A DNA stretch of 64,000 nt, taken from the NCBI GenBank assembly GCA_947504115.1, contig CANNGH010000003.1, forward strand, positions 124,001 through 188,000. Direction: 5' to 3'. Source of the DNA: an uncultured Sedimentitalea sp. Lineage in GTDB: Bacteria; Pseudomonadota; Alphaproteobacteria; Rhodobacterales; Rhodobacteraceae. The notes under the pieces are model-generated. The model saw nothing but the letters and a program-made list of their open reading frames with translations. It did no database searches and was not told where the DNA came from. Each line of letters opens with the position of its first letter. The stretch's first letter is position 1. Shown one piece after another: positions 43,175 to 51,823 of the stretch. The translations under genes were made by a program, and so were the position numbers.

Positions 43175-44497
43175 TCAGATGCCGAATCCGCCCCAGGGGA
43201 TGAACCGCACCGGATCGCCGCGCCGGACATGCAGTTCCCCGTCCGGCAATTCCACCAGCCCCTCGGCCCAGCTCAGCCCGCTGATCCGCCCCGACCCTTC
43301 CGAGGCGAACGGCTCGGCCTGCCCGTCCCGCATCCGCGCACGCAGATATTCGCGCCGTCCCGGCTTCTTGCGCTTCTCGAACGCGGCGGGAATGTCGAAC
43401 GCCTGTGGCTCGACCCAACCCATGCCCGCCAGCAGCGCCAAGGCCGGGCGCGCGAAGATCAGCGTGCAGACCATCGCCGCAACCGGGTTGCCGGGCAGCC
43501 CGAAAACCGGCTTGCCCTGCCAGAGCCCCAGCGCCAGCGGCCGCCCCGGTTTCACGGCGATACGCCATTGTTGCATCGCCCCCGCCTCGGTCAGCAGGGC
43601 GGAAACGTGATCCTCGTCCCCCGCCGACGCGCCGCCGCTGGTCAGGATCGCATCGACCTGCGCCGCGCCGTCGTCCAGGGCCGCGCGCAGGGCATCGCGA
43701 TCATCGCCGACCCGGCCCAGATCCACCGGCGCATGTCCCATCCGCTCCAGCAGCGCCAGCAGCATGGGCCGGTTGGCGTCGTAAATCTGCCCCGCGCCCG
43801 CGTCGCTGCCCGGCTCGGTCAATTCGTCTCCGGTCGAGAGCACCCCCACCCGCAAGACCGTGCGCACCGGCACCTCGCCGATTCCCACCGCCGCCAGCAG
43901 CGCCAGATCGGCGGGCGTGATCCGCCGCGCCGCGTGCAGCGCGACATCGCCCGCCACCACATCCTCGCCCGCGCGGCGGGCATTGGCGCGCTGCTTCAGA
44001 GGCCCGTGAAAGGCGATATGGCCCGCCTGCACGGTCACGTCCTCTTCCAGAACCACCGTGTCCACCCCCTCGGGCAATGCCGCGCCGGTCAGGATGCGCA
44101 GCGCATGGCCTTCGGGCACGGTGCCGGTGAAATCGCCCCCCGCCGCCGCGCGCCCGTCAAGCAGCGGCATGACCTGCGCGCCCTCGCCGGCAGGCCCGGC
44201 AAAGCCATACCCATCCACCGCCGCATTCGCGCGCGGCGGGTTGGACCGCGCGGCGATCACGTCCTCGGCCAGCACCCGGCCAAGGGCATCCGATAGCGGT
44301 ACGGTCTCGACCCCGCAAACCGGATGCAGCCGCTCGCGCAGCAATGCCAGCGCATCATCCACCGGAGTCCACTCCACCCCGGCAGGCAGGGCAAAACAAT
44401 CGTTGCGCAACGGCGGCGGGACCGGCATCGCGGCGGCGCGCGTCTCGTTCTTGTCATCGGGTGACATTGGACCTGTCTCCTCTGAAACCGGCTTCAC
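43175..44497 (-). CDS. moeA: Molybdopterin molybdenumtransferase MoeA
   Basis: 440 residues. VDDALALLRERL and the ANAAVDGYGFAGPAGEG block (usually DGYA) form domain I/II; the MoCF domain carries VGVLSTGDELTEPG, GQIYDANRPMLLALLERMG, ILTSGGASAGDEDHV and KPGRPLALGLWQGKPVFGLPGNPVAAMV. It inserts molybdate into adenylylated molybdopterin. Last gene of the leftward mobA-mobB-moeA run, linked by ATGA overlaps. The N-terminal 20 residues are variable; the start may be internal (MSPDDKNE). Confidence 0.95.
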   Translation of the reverse strand: MKPVSEETGPMSPDDKNETRAAAMPVPPPLRNDCFALPAGVEWTPVDDALALLRERLHPVCGVETVPLSDALGRVLAEDVIAARSNPPRANAAVDGYGFAGPAGEGAQVMPLLDGRAAAGGDFTGTVPEGHALRILTGAALPEGVDTVVLEEDVTVQAGHIAFHGPLKQRANARRAGEDVVAGDVALHAARRITPADLALLAAVGIGEVPVRTVLRVGVLSTGDELTEPGSDAGAGQIYDANRPMLLALLERMGHAPVDLGRVGDDRDALRAALDDGAAQVDAILTSGGASAGDEDHVSALLTEAGAMQQWRIAVKPGRPLALGLWQGKPVFGLPGNPVAAMVCTLIFARPALALLAGMGWVEPQAFDIPAAFEKRKKPGRREYLRARMRDGQAEPFASEGSGRISGLSWAEGLVELPDGELHVRRGDPVRFIPWGGFGI

Positions 44498-44985
44498 AAC
44501 CCTACCTCCCGCAGGATGAAATCGGCGATCGCCCGCGTGTCGTCCAGATCGAAAACCGGGCGGTCCAGATCAAGCGGCGTGTCGCTTGCCAGCGCGCGCA
44601 CCGTTTCGTCCTCCGGCGCGATCAGGGGATGGCCGTTGACGGCGCGATACGCCTCGATCTTGGGATGGGCGTCGCGCTTGTAGCCCTCGATCAGCACCAG
44701 ATCGCAGGGTGACAGCCGCTCCAGCAGTTCGGTCAGCGTCAATTCGGGCGCGCCGCGCAATTCGTGCATCAGCGCGAAACGCCGCCCCGAGGCCAGCATC
44801 ACCTCGCGCGCGCCGGCCATGCGGTGACGATGGCTGTCCGTGCCCTCGTGATCCACGTCGAATCCGTCATGAGCATGCTTGACGGTGGACACGGTGAAAC
44901 CGCGCGCGGTGATCTCGGTCACCAGACGTTCGACCAGCCCGGTCTTTCCCGCGTTCTTCCAGCCGGTAACGCCGTAAACCCTCAT
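44494..44985 (-). CDS. mobB: Molybdopterin-guanine dinucleotide biosynthesis adaptor MobB
   Basis: 163 residues from the ATG at 44985, which overlaps the mobA stop; the track start is inside mobA. MRVYGVTGWKNAGKTGLVERLVTEIT has the P-loop, then TVSTVKHAHDGFDVDHEGTDSHRHRMAGA and the family LVLIEGYKRDAHPKIEAYR. It binds GTP and supports MobA in making MGD, the cofactor of DMSO-reductase-family enzymes. Confidence 0.95.
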   Translation of the reverse strand: MRVYGVTGWKNAGKTGLVERLVTEITARGFTVSTVKHAHDGFDVDHEGTDSHRHRMAGAREVMLASGRRFALMHELRGAPELTLTELLERLSPCDLVLIEGYKRDAHPKIEAYRAVNGHPLIAPEDETVRALASDTPLDLDRPVFDLDDTRAIADFILREVGL

Positions 44986-45602
44986 GGCTTTCCCTCCAGC
45001 AATGCCTCGGCGCGGGCCAGATCCTCGGGTGTGTTGACGTTGAAGAACGGATCGAACCCGTCCACCGGAAACTCCGCCAGCCGCCCGCCATGGCGGTCGG
45101 TCCACATCACCACCTTGCGCAAGCCCTCGCCCAGCGACGCGCGCAGATCGTCGCGCAGCGCCACCGGCCAGAGGCCGAAGGTCGGATGCCGCGCCTGCCC
45201 GCGCTCGGGGTCGGGCGTGGCGGCCAATACCAGCGGATATTCCATGCCCTCGCCTGCCATTTGCAGGCGCGGGACCAGATCGCAGGGAAAGAACGGCGTG
45301 TCGGCGGCGGCGGTCACGATGCTTTCGGCGCCCTGTTCGGCGGCCCAGTCCAGCCCGGCCAGAACCCCGGCCAACGGTCCGGGGAACCCCGCGATACTGT
45401 CGGCCAGAACCGGCAGGCCGAGATCGGCGAAACGCGCCGAGTCGCCATTGGCGTTCAGCGCCAGCCCCGCGACCTGCGGCGACAACCGGTCGATCACGTG
45501 GCCCAGCAAGGTGCGGCCGCCAAGGCGCAACAGCCCCTTGTCGCCGCCGCCCATGCGCCGCGCCTGACCGCCCGCCAGAATGACGCCAAGCGGCGCCCTC
45601 AT
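44982..45602 (-). CDS. mobA: Molybdenum cofactor guanylyltransferase MobA
   Basis: 206 residues. LGVILAGGQARRMGGGDKGLLRLGGRTLLGHVIDRL is the nucleotidyltransferase signature; IVTAAADTPFFPCDLVPRL holds the metal-binding Asp. It transfers GMP to molybdopterin to form MGD. First gene of mobA-mobB-moeA, 29 bases downstream of fdhD, suggesting one Mo-cofactor transcript feeding formate dehydrogenase or similar enzymes. Confidence 0.95.
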   Translation of the reverse strand: MRAPLGVILAGGQARRMGGGDKGLLRLGGRTLLGHVIDRLSPQVAGLALNANGDSARFADLGLPVLADSIAGFPGPLAGVLAGLDWAAEQGAESIVTAAADTPFFPCDLVPRLQMAGEGMEYPLVLAATPDPERGQARHPTFGLWPVALRDDLRASLGEGLRKVVMWTDRHGGRLAEFPVDGFDPFFNVNTPEDLARAEALLEGKP

Positions 45603-45631
45603 ATCGTCACCCGCATCGAAATCCCCTGCAT

Positions 45632-46558
45632 CTAGCCTTCCGCGCTCTTGCGGCGATGTTTGCGCGGCTCGTCGGGAATGCTGTCGGGATCGGTGTCCCG
45701 GATCAACCGATCCTCGCCGCTCAGGCAGGTGAATCGCTGCCCGCGCATCCGCCCGATCAGGGTCAGCCCGACCTCGCGCGCGATCTCGACGCCCCAGGCG
45801 GTAAAGCCCGAGCGCGACGCCAGCACCGGGATGCCCATCATCGCCGTCTTGATCACCATTTCCGAGGTCAGCCGCCCGGTCGTGTAAAGGATCTTGTCAT
45901 CCGGGCCCACGTCGTTGCGCAGCATCCAGCCGGCGATCTTGTCCACCGCGTTGTGGCGCCCGACATCCTCCATATAGACCAGCGGGCGGTTCTCGCGGCA
46001 CAGCACGGTGCCATGGATCGCCCCCGCCGCAAGATACAGCGACGGCGTGCGGTTGATCTGCGCCGCCAGATCATACAGCCACGAGGTGCGCAACTCGGCC
46101 TCGGGCAGGCGCAGCCCCTCCAGCCCCTCCATCATGTCGCCGAACACGGTGCCCACGGCACAGCCGCTGGTGCGGGTCTTTTTCTTCAGCTTGTCCTCGT
46201 AGCTGGTTTCGCGGTCCGTGCGCACCACGACGACTTCCAGATCCTCGTCGTAATCGACGCCGGTGATGGTGTCGTCGGCGCGCAGCATGCCCTGGTTCAG
46301 CAGGAACCCCAGCGCCAGATATTCGGGATAATCCCCGATGGTCATGGCCGTCACGATCTCCTGCGCGTTCAGAAAGATCGTCAGCGGCCGTTCCTCGACC
46401 ACCGAGATCATCGTGCGCGCGCCGGTCTGGTCCACCCCTTCGACCTTGCGCGTCAGGCGCGGCGCTTCGGGATCGGGGGCGATCACATAACCGCCGGTTT
46501 GGTCAGATGTGGCCAATTGCAACCTCGTTTGATGCGCGATACGTCCAGTTGCACACAT
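45632..46558 (-). CDS. fdhD: Formate dehydrogenase accessory sulfurtransferase FdhD
   Basis: About 308 residues if the ATG at 46558 is used; a TTG at 46516 with GAGG upstream is an alternative, while the track start (46579) runs into azlC. Core blocks: EERPLTIFLNAQEIVTAMTIGDYPEYLALGFLLNQGML, the RTSGCAVG loop (one Cys where E. coli has CxxC), VYMEDVGRHNAVDKIAGW and ILYTTGRLTSEMVIKTAMMGIPVLASRSGFT. It passes sulfur from IscS to bis-MGD of formate dehydrogenase. The basic tail RKHRRKSAEG is extra. Confidence 0.92.
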   Translation of the reverse strand: MCATGRIAHQTRLQLATSDQTGGYVIAPDPEAPRLTRKVEGVDQTGARTMISVVEERPLTIFLNAQEIVTAMTIGDYPEYLALGFLLNQGMLRADDTITGVDYDEDLEVVVVRTDRETSYEDKLKKKTRTSGCAVGTVFGDMMEGLEGLRLPEAELRTSWLYDLAAQINRTPSLYLAAGAIHGTVLCRENRPLVYMEDVGRHNAVDKIAGWMLRNDVGPDDKILYTTGRLTSEMVIKTAMMGIPVLASRSGFTAWGVEIAREVGLTLIGRMRGQRFTCLSGEDRLIRDTDPDSIPDEPRKHRRKSAEG

Positions 46559-46572
46559 CCTAGGGGCAACGC

Positions 46573-47289
46573 ATGGCATCCACCACCGTGAATTCCTATT
46601 TCTGGGCGGGTCTGCGCGCGGGCGCGCCCTTTGTCATCGTGGTCGCGCCGTTCGGGATGCTGTTCGGCGTTCTGGCGACCGAGGCCGGGCTGAACGTGAT
46701 CGAAACCATGACATTCGCGGTGACGGTATTCGCGGGCGCGTCGCAATTCGCCGCGCTGCAACTGATGCAGGAAAACGCGCCGACCATCGTGGTTCTGGCC
46801 TCGTCGCTGGCGGTCAATCTGCGCATGGCGATGTATTCGGCCTCGTTGACGCCCTATATGGGCAAGGCGCCGCTGTGGCAGCGCGCATTGGCGGCGTTCT
46901 TCATGGTCGATCAGTCCTATGCCGTGTCCTACGCCCGGTTCGAGACCGACCCCGACATGACCATCCCCGACCGCATGGCCTATTACAGCGGCACTTGCGC
47001 GTTGATCGCGCCGGTCTGGGCGATTGCGACGCTGGTGGGGGCGCTGATGGGGGCGCGCATTCCCGACAGCCTCGCGCTGGATTTCGCATTGCCGATCACC
47101 TTTCTGGCGATGATCGCGCCGATGCTGCGCACGCCCGCGCATGTGGCCGCCGCGCTGGTCGCGGTTGTCGCGTCGATCCCGGCCTCGCTGCTGCCCTATA
47201 ACCTGGGCCTGCTGGTCGCTGGCGGGGCCGGAATGGTGGTGGGGGCGCGCACCGAGCAATTGCTGGAAAACCGCAAGGAACGGACATGA
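46573..47289 (+). CDS. azlC: AzlC-family branched-chain amino acid exporter, large subunit
   Basis: 238 residues with about seven to eight helices. YFWAGLRAGAPFVIVVAPFGMLFGVLATEAGLNVIETMTFAVTVFAGASQFAALQLM is the AzlC signature (GxxxGxPxxxG region and AGxSQF). With AzlD it exports branched-chain amino acids or analogues. Divergent from fdhD with only about 14 bases between starts, so promoters must overlap coding sequence. ATGA overlap with azlD. Confidence 0.93.
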   Translation: MASTTVNSYFWAGLRAGAPFVIVVAPFGMLFGVLATEAGLNVIETMTFAVTVFAGASQFAALQLMQENAPTIVVLASSLAVNLRMAMYSASLTPYMGKAPLWQRALAAFFMVDQSYAVSYARFETDPDMTIPDRMAYYSGTCALIAPVWAIATLVGALMGARIPDSLALDFALPITFLAMIAPMLRTPAHVAAALVAVVASIPASLLPYNLGLLVAGGAGMVVGARTEQLLENRKERT

Positions 47290-47630
47290 GCGGCGCGGCG
47301 AACGCGCCCGACCAGATCACGCTGTGGATCGTGATCGTCGGGCTGGCGATCGGCAGCTTCCTTCTGCGATTCGTGTTTCTGGGGATGGTGGGCAGCCGAC
47401 CGATGCCGCCCTGGGTGCTGCGGCACCTGCGTTACACGGCGGTGGCGATCCTGCCGGCGCTGGTGACCCCTTTGGTGATCTGGCCCGCCGCGGCCGGCGG
47501 CGCGGCGGACGTGCCGCGCATGGCCGCAGCCGTTGCCACGGTGACAGCCGGATTGCTGACGCGCAACGTGCTTGCCGCGATCCTGGCGGGCGTCGTCACG
47601 CTTTACGGATTGCTCTATCTACTCGGCTGA
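47286..47630 (+). CDS. azlD: AzlD-family transport protein, small subunit
   Basis: 114 residues with four hydrophobic segments. LWIVIVGLAIGSFLLRFVFLGMVGSRPMPPWVLRHLRYTAVAILPALVTPLVIWPA is the AzlD pattern (RxxF...LP.W....L....PAxL). Partner of AzlC. Its 3' end overlaps the convergent lipoprotein gene by 12 bases. Confidence 0.92.
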   Translation: MSGAANAPDQITLWIVIVGLAIGSFLLRFVFLGMVGSRPMPPWVLRHLRYTAVAILPALVTPLVIWPAAAGGAADVPRMAAAVATVTAGLLTRNVLAAILAGVVTLYGLLYLLG

Positions 47631-48248
47631 CGCGGGCGCATCCCGCAGGGCAAGATTTGCCGCCTCCATGCTTTTCTGCAGGTCGGCGTCGCCAGCCTCG
47701 TAGTATTTTTCCGAGGTCACGCCCGGCAGCGCCGCAACCTGATCGCTGAGATTGGTGGGATACATCGTCGAGCGGATCGCGCCCTCCAGCCCCGGCACCC
47801 GGCTGAGCACCTTCGACGTCGCAGCAGCGCAGAACGCGCCGGGCACCGGCCCGTAATTCACCGCCATCTGATAGGCGGCCTGCGCCTGTTGCGGCGTCAC
47901 CTCGATGGTCTGGCTGACCACATGATAGGTGCTGCGCGCATGGCTCGAGCGATAGGCCTGCTCGATGCGCGGGGTTATCCCGAACAGGACGTCGTCGCGC
48001 TGCGGCACCAGATCCGAGTGGAACGAGCCGGCGGGATCGAAGATCACCCGCTCGGACGCGTTGATCAGCAGCGCGGAATGCCCGCCCTTGCCGGTGCGAT
48101 TGTTGACCATCGTGTAAAGCGTCAGCGACGCCGGACCCGGATCGCGATAGGACACCGACGCAAGGGTTGCATCATCGGCATAGGGCGCACGCGTCGCACA
48201 CCCGGCCACGGCCAACAGAAGCGCCCCGAGGCACAGCAGACGACGCAT
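47619..48248 (-). CDS. Conserved hypothetical lipoprotein, possibly permuted papain-like
   Basis: 209 residues. Signal MRRLLCLGALLLAVAGC ends in lipobox AVAGC. The mature domain has NNRTGKGGHSALLINASERVIFDPAGSFHSDLVPQRDDVLFGITPR, then SQTIEVTPQQAQAAYQMAVNYG and GAFCAAATSKVLSRVPG. A glycine-preceded His (GGHSALLI) followed later by Cys at a helix start (FCAAATS) is the order seen in circularly permuted papain-like (LRAT/NlpC-related) folds. That is inference; no family is named. It may act in the periplasm on peptidoglycan or lipid. Confidence 0.75.
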   Translation of the reverse strand: MRRLLCLGALLLAVAGCATRAPYADDATLASVSYRDPGPASLTLYTMVNNRTGKGGHSALLINASERVIFDPAGSFHSDLVPQRDDVLFGITPRIEQAYRSSHARSTYHVVSQTIEVTPQQAQAAYQMAVNYGPVPGAFCAAATSKVLSRVPGLEGAIRSTMYPTNLSDQVAALPGVTSEKYYEAGDADLQKSMEAANLALRDAPASAE

Positions 48249-48263
48249 TTTGAATTCCTGCGA

Positions 48264-48395
48264 TCAGGTGGCGAAAAGCGCCAGGAAAATGACAAGCACC
48301 AGCGATGCGATGATCGTCTTCACGATCAGGCTTATGAACCCGTCATATGTCTTTTCCTGTTCGTCGATATCCATGTCGCCGTGTTGCTCAACCAT
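48264..48395 (-). CDS. aa3-type cytochrome c oxidase subunit IV (small)
   Basis: 43 residues; the track starts 17 codons upstream at 48446. MVEQHGDMDIDEQEKTYDGF is the characteristic soluble start (H-G-x-MDIxxQEKT) followed by one membrane helix (ISLIVKTIIASLVLVIFLAL). In Paracoccus and Rhodobacter this small subunit binds the aa3 oxidase complex; it is not essential for activity. It is encoded alone here, with no cox genes nearby. Confidence 0.88.
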   Translation of the reverse strand: MVEQHGDMDIDEQEKTYDGFISLIVKTIIASLVLVIFLALFAT

Positions 48396-48479
48396 GTCGC
48401 GTGTTCCCGTTCTCACTTGTCCATCGCTGAATAGCCCATCCGCCAATCCCTGTCACCCCGGCAAAAACGGCCCTCCGGT

Positions 48480-48926
48480 TCATTCCAGATCGGCGGCTAG
48501 TCGAAAGCCGATGCGATAGGCCGGTTCGTCGGCATCGGGCTTGGGCATCGCGCGCAGCAGCACGTTCAACTGGGTGACATGCTGGATCAGCTGGTTGCGG
48601 GTTCCGCCCGCATCGCGGCCATAGAAGGTGACGATATCGGGATCGAAATAGCCCATCCCCTCGATCCGCAACACGCCCGTGTTGCCGCCGGTAAAGCCCA
48701 TGGCGACCTCGTGTTCGCTGTCAAGCTGCTCCTCGAAGTTGCGGATGTAGAGAATCAGCCGCTCATAGGCCCATTGCGCCGCGCTCTTGTCCTTGCAGGG
48801 GCGCTTCATCCTGTCGGGTACGCAATCGGTGCGGGGCGCGTCCCTGGGATCGGCATGAACCTCGTGCATGCGCGGCAGAATCGCGTTCTCGGCGGCTTCG
48901 GCCGATGTGTCTATGCCCTCGCCCAT
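48480..48926 (-). CDS. DUF6173-like hypothetical protein
   Basis: 148 residues from the ATG at 48926, which sits 2 bases past the MBL stop; the track adds 21 codons in the MBL gene. SAAQWAYERLILYIRNFEEQLDSEHEVAMGFTGGNTGVLRIEGMGYFDPDIVTFYGRDAGGTRNQLIQHVTQLNVLLRAMPK resembles proteins I know as DUF6173, of unknown function. Soluble, no signal. Follows the MBL and dehydrogenase genes in the same direction. Confidence 0.75.
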   Translation of the reverse strand: MGEGIDTSAEAAENAILPRMHEVHADPRDAPRTDCVPDRMKRPCKDKSAAQWAYERLILYIRNFEEQLDSEHEVAMGFTGGNTGVLRIEGMGYFDPDIVTFYGRDAGGTRNQLIQHVTQLNVLLRAMPKPDADEPAYRIGFRLAADLE

Positions 48927-48927
48927 G

Positions 48928-49980
48928 TCAGCCCACCTTGCGCTGGAACAGCCATGCCCCATCTTCGGTGCGCCGTTCCCGCGTGACAAGCCCCTGATGG
49001 AAAAGGTGGTTCAGGTGAGCGACGGATTCGACCAGCGCCAGACCGTATTCGCCTTCGCCGATGCGGCGCTTGAACAACGGTGCAAAGCATTCGGCGGCGG
49101 TTTTCGGGCGGTCCAGATGATCCAGCAGACGCCGCAGCGCGCCGTGGTGATTTTCGATCAACTGACCCATCCGGTGCGGCAGGCCCGTAAACGGCAGCTT
49201 GTGCCCGCCCAGCGCCAGCTGATCCTCGCGCGCCAGATGCGACAGGCGCTCGCAGCTTTCCAGCCATTCGGCCAGCGGATCGGCCTGCGGCTCGGTGGCG
49301 TAGACGCCGATATTGGGGCTGATGGTCGACAGGATCTGATCGCCCGAGAGCACCAGATTGTCGTCCCGGCTCCAGAACGTCGCGTGTTCGGGCGCGTGGC
49401 CGCTGCCCATATGCACGTCCCAATCTCGCCCGCCCATCGCGATCACGTCGCCCTGTTTCACGCGGGTGAACCCCAGCGGCATCGGCGCGACCACATCCGA
49501 GAAGTTGAACGGACGCTGCGCCGCACGCTTGTCATAGACCTCCCGGTCCATGCCGGCGCTGCGGTAATAGGCCAGCGTCTCGGCGGGCCATTCGCCCTGC
49601 TCGTCCAGCGTCAGCATCCGCGCGAACAGCCACGCGGTGCGCGTCGTGACCAGTTCCGCACCGTGGTCGCGCTGAAACCATCCGGCCAGCCCCATGTGAT
49701 CGGGGTGATGATGCGTGACCACTACGCGCGCCACCGGTTTGCCCGCCAGAGGCCCGGCCATCAGCGCGGTCCAGATGGCGCGCGTGCGGCGGCTGTTGAA
49801 CCCGGTATCGATCACGGTCCAGCCGTCGCCGTCGTCCAGCGCATAGACATTGACATGGTCCAGCTTCATCGGCAGCGGCAGGCGCATCCACAACACGCCA
49901 TCCGCCACCTCGATCGCCGCGCCCTCTTCGGGCGGCTCGGACCAAGGGTAACGCAGCCCCGTCTTGCCTGCTCCGTCCAT
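48928..49980 (-). CDS. MBL-fold metallo-hydrolase
   Basis: 350 residues. THHHPDHMGLAGWF is the zinc motif HxHxDH; further ligands are in GSGHAPEHATFW and SGDQILSTISPNIG. The C-terminal region (FAPLFKRRIGEGEYGLALVESVAHLNHLFHQGLVTRE) is a winged-helix-like tail as in GloB/LACTB2 relatives. Substrate unknown, probably a thioester or ester hydrolase. Directly downstream of the acyl-CoA dehydrogenase, it may act on an acyl-thioester in the same pathway. Confidence 0.9.
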   Translation of the reverse strand: MDGAGKTGLRYPWSEPPEEGAAIEVADGVLWMRLPLPMKLDHVNVYALDDGDGWTVIDTGFNSRRTRAIWTALMAGPLAGKPVARVVVTHHHPDHMGLAGWFQRDHGAELVTTRTAWLFARMLTLDEQGEWPAETLAYYRSAGMDREVYDKRAAQRPFNFSDVVAPMPLGFTRVKQGDVIAMGGRDWDVHMGSGHAPEHATFWSRDDNLVLSGDQILSTISPNIGVYATEPQADPLAEWLESCERLSHLAREDQLALGGHKLPFTGLPHRMGQLIENHHGALRRLLDHLDRPKTAAECFAPLFKRRIGEGEYGLALVESVAHLNHLFHQGLVTRERRTEDGAWLFQRKVG

Positions 49981-49983
49981 GGC

Positions 49984-51687
49984 TCAGACCGCCAGATCGT
50001 CGGCGCCGAGCGCGAACAGCGCCTCGGCCCCGGCCTGCGCCTGCACCAGCAGCCCGGCATGTTCGGGCAGTATCGCGGTGATGTAATAGCGCGCCAGCTT
50101 TTCGCGCGCGCCACCGGGATCGGCCAGGGCGGCGGCCAGATGATAATGCGCGCCCAGCACGCGGGCGAAGGCGCGCAGATAGGGCACGGCCCCGGCGAAA
50201 CGGTCGGTCATGTCGTCCTGCGCCACCAGCCATTCGGTCGCCTCGCGCAGGGTTTCACCGGCTTGCCAGACCGGTTCGGCCAGATCGGGCAGGGTTGCGC
50301 GGGCGCTTTCGGCGTGGCTTTCGATCTCGTCCAGCAGGCGGAACGCAGCCTCGCCCCCGTCCATCATCTTGCGTCCCACCAGATCCATCGCCTGAATGCC
50401 GTTGGTGCCTTCATAGATCGGCAACACGCGGGCATCGCGGGAAAACTGCGCCGCGCCGGTTTCCTCGATAAAGCCCATGCCGCCATGCACCTGCACGCCG
50501 GTATAGGCGACCTCGTTGCCGATATCGGTGCCGAAGGCCTTGGCGATCGGGGTCAGCAGCGCGGCACGCGCCGTCCAATCAGCCGAGCCGGTCGCCTTCT
50601 GCATGTCGATCGCCACCGCGCAGGCCAGCATGATCGCACGGGCGGCAAAGACATCGGCGCGCATGCCCGTCAGCATCCGGCGGACATCGGCGTGATCGAC
50701 GATGGTGCCGCTGGCGGATTTGCCCTGCTTGCGCTCGCGCGCATAGTCCAGCGCCTGCTGACAGGCGGCCTCGGCCACGCCGACGCCCTCGCCGCCGACG
50801 CCCAGACGGGCATTGTTCATCATGGTGAACATCGCCGCCATGCCGCCATGTTCCGCCCCGACCAGCCAGCCGGTCGCGCCGTCATACTGCATCACGCAGG
50901 TGGGCGAGCCGTGAATGCCCATCTTGTGTTCCAGGCTGACCACCTTGAGATCATTGGCGCGGCCCGGATTGCCCTCCGCATCGGGCAAAAATTTCGGCAC
51001 CAGAAACAGGCTGATCCCCTTGGGGCCCGCCACCGCGCCGGGCAGGCGTGCCAGCACCAGATGGATCACGTTCTCGGTGAAATCGTTGTCGCCCCAGGTG
51101 ATATAGATCTTCTGCCCTGTGATCGCGTAGGTGCCGTCGTCATTCGGCTCGGCCCTCGTCGTCAGCGCGCCCACATCCGATCCGGCCTGCGGTTCGGTCA
51201 GGTTCATCGTTCCGGTCCATTGCCCGCTCATCAGCTTGGGCAGGTATCGTTCCTTCAGCGCGTCGCTGGCGTGATGCTCCAGCGCCTCGATCTGGCCCTG
51301 CGTCAGCAACGGGGCCAGTTGCAGCGACAGGCAGGCGGCGGACATCATCTCGTTGACGGCGGTGCCCAGGGTCATCGGCAGGCCCATGCCACCATAGTCC
51401 GGATCGCCGTTGATCCCGACCCAGCCGCCATCGGCGATGGCCTTGAACCCCTCGGCAAAGCCCGGCGGCGTACGCACCACGCCATTTTCCAGCCGCGCCG
51501 GGTTCAGATCGCCGGGGCGCTGCAAGGGGGCCAGCACCTCTTCGCACATCTTGCCCGCCTCGGTCAGGATCGCGGTGACCATATCGGCGCTGGCATCCGA
51601 AAACCGCTCGGTCGCGGCGACAGCGTCGAACCCGACCACATGGCGCAGCATGAATTCGTATTCGGAGACGGGGGCGCGATAGGTCAT
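49984..51687 (-). CDS. Acyl-CoA dehydrogenase, DmdC-like (3-methylmercaptopropionyl-CoA dehydrogenase)
   Basis: 567 residues from the ATG at 51687 (MTYRAPVSEYEFML), longer than typical 380-aa enzymes and matching the DmdC/FadE-long subfamily. Blocks: GGMGLPMTLGTAVNEMMSAACLSLQL, TGTMNLTEPQAGSDVGALTTRA (FAD/substrate), QVHGGMGFIEETGAAQFSRDARVLPIYEGTNGIQAMDLVGRK. The extra C-terminal helical domain is present. DmdC oxidises MMPA-CoA in DMSP demethylation in roseobacters; this subfamily also includes other fatty-acyl dehydrogenases, so the substrate is inferred. Confidence 0.88.
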   Translation of the reverse strand: MTYRAPVSEYEFMLRHVVGFDAVAATERFSDASADMVTAILTEAGKMCEEVLAPLQRPGDLNPARLENGVVRTPPGFAEGFKAIADGGWVGINGDPDYGGMGLPMTLGTAVNEMMSAACLSLQLAPLLTQGQIEALEHHASDALKERYLPKLMSGQWTGTMNLTEPQAGSDVGALTTRAEPNDDGTYAITGQKIYITWGDNDFTENVIHLVLARLPGAVAGPKGISLFLVPKFLPDAEGNPGRANDLKVVSLEHKMGIHGSPTCVMQYDGATGWLVGAEHGGMAAMFTMMNNARLGVGGEGVGVAEAACQQALDYARERKQGKSASGTIVDHADVRRMLTGMRADVFAARAIMLACAVAIDMQKATGSADWTARAALLTPIAKAFGTDIGNEVAYTGVQVHGGMGFIEETGAAQFSRDARVLPIYEGTNGIQAMDLVGRKMMDGGEAAFRLLDEIESHAESARATLPDLAEPVWQAGETLREATEWLVAQDDMTDRFAGAVPYLRAFARVLGAHYHLAAALADPGGAREKLARYYITAILPEHAGLLVQAQAGAEALFALGADDLAV

Positions 51688-51823
51688 GGATCGAAACCTC
51701 GTGATCTGGGGCGGAGAGGAGGCCGGGCTTGGCAACTCGGCGCAGCGCGATTAAGGATGTTGATCTGGCCCCTATACCAGACCACAAAGGCCGGTCCCAC
51801 AACCAAAACGCAGCGTCACCGCC

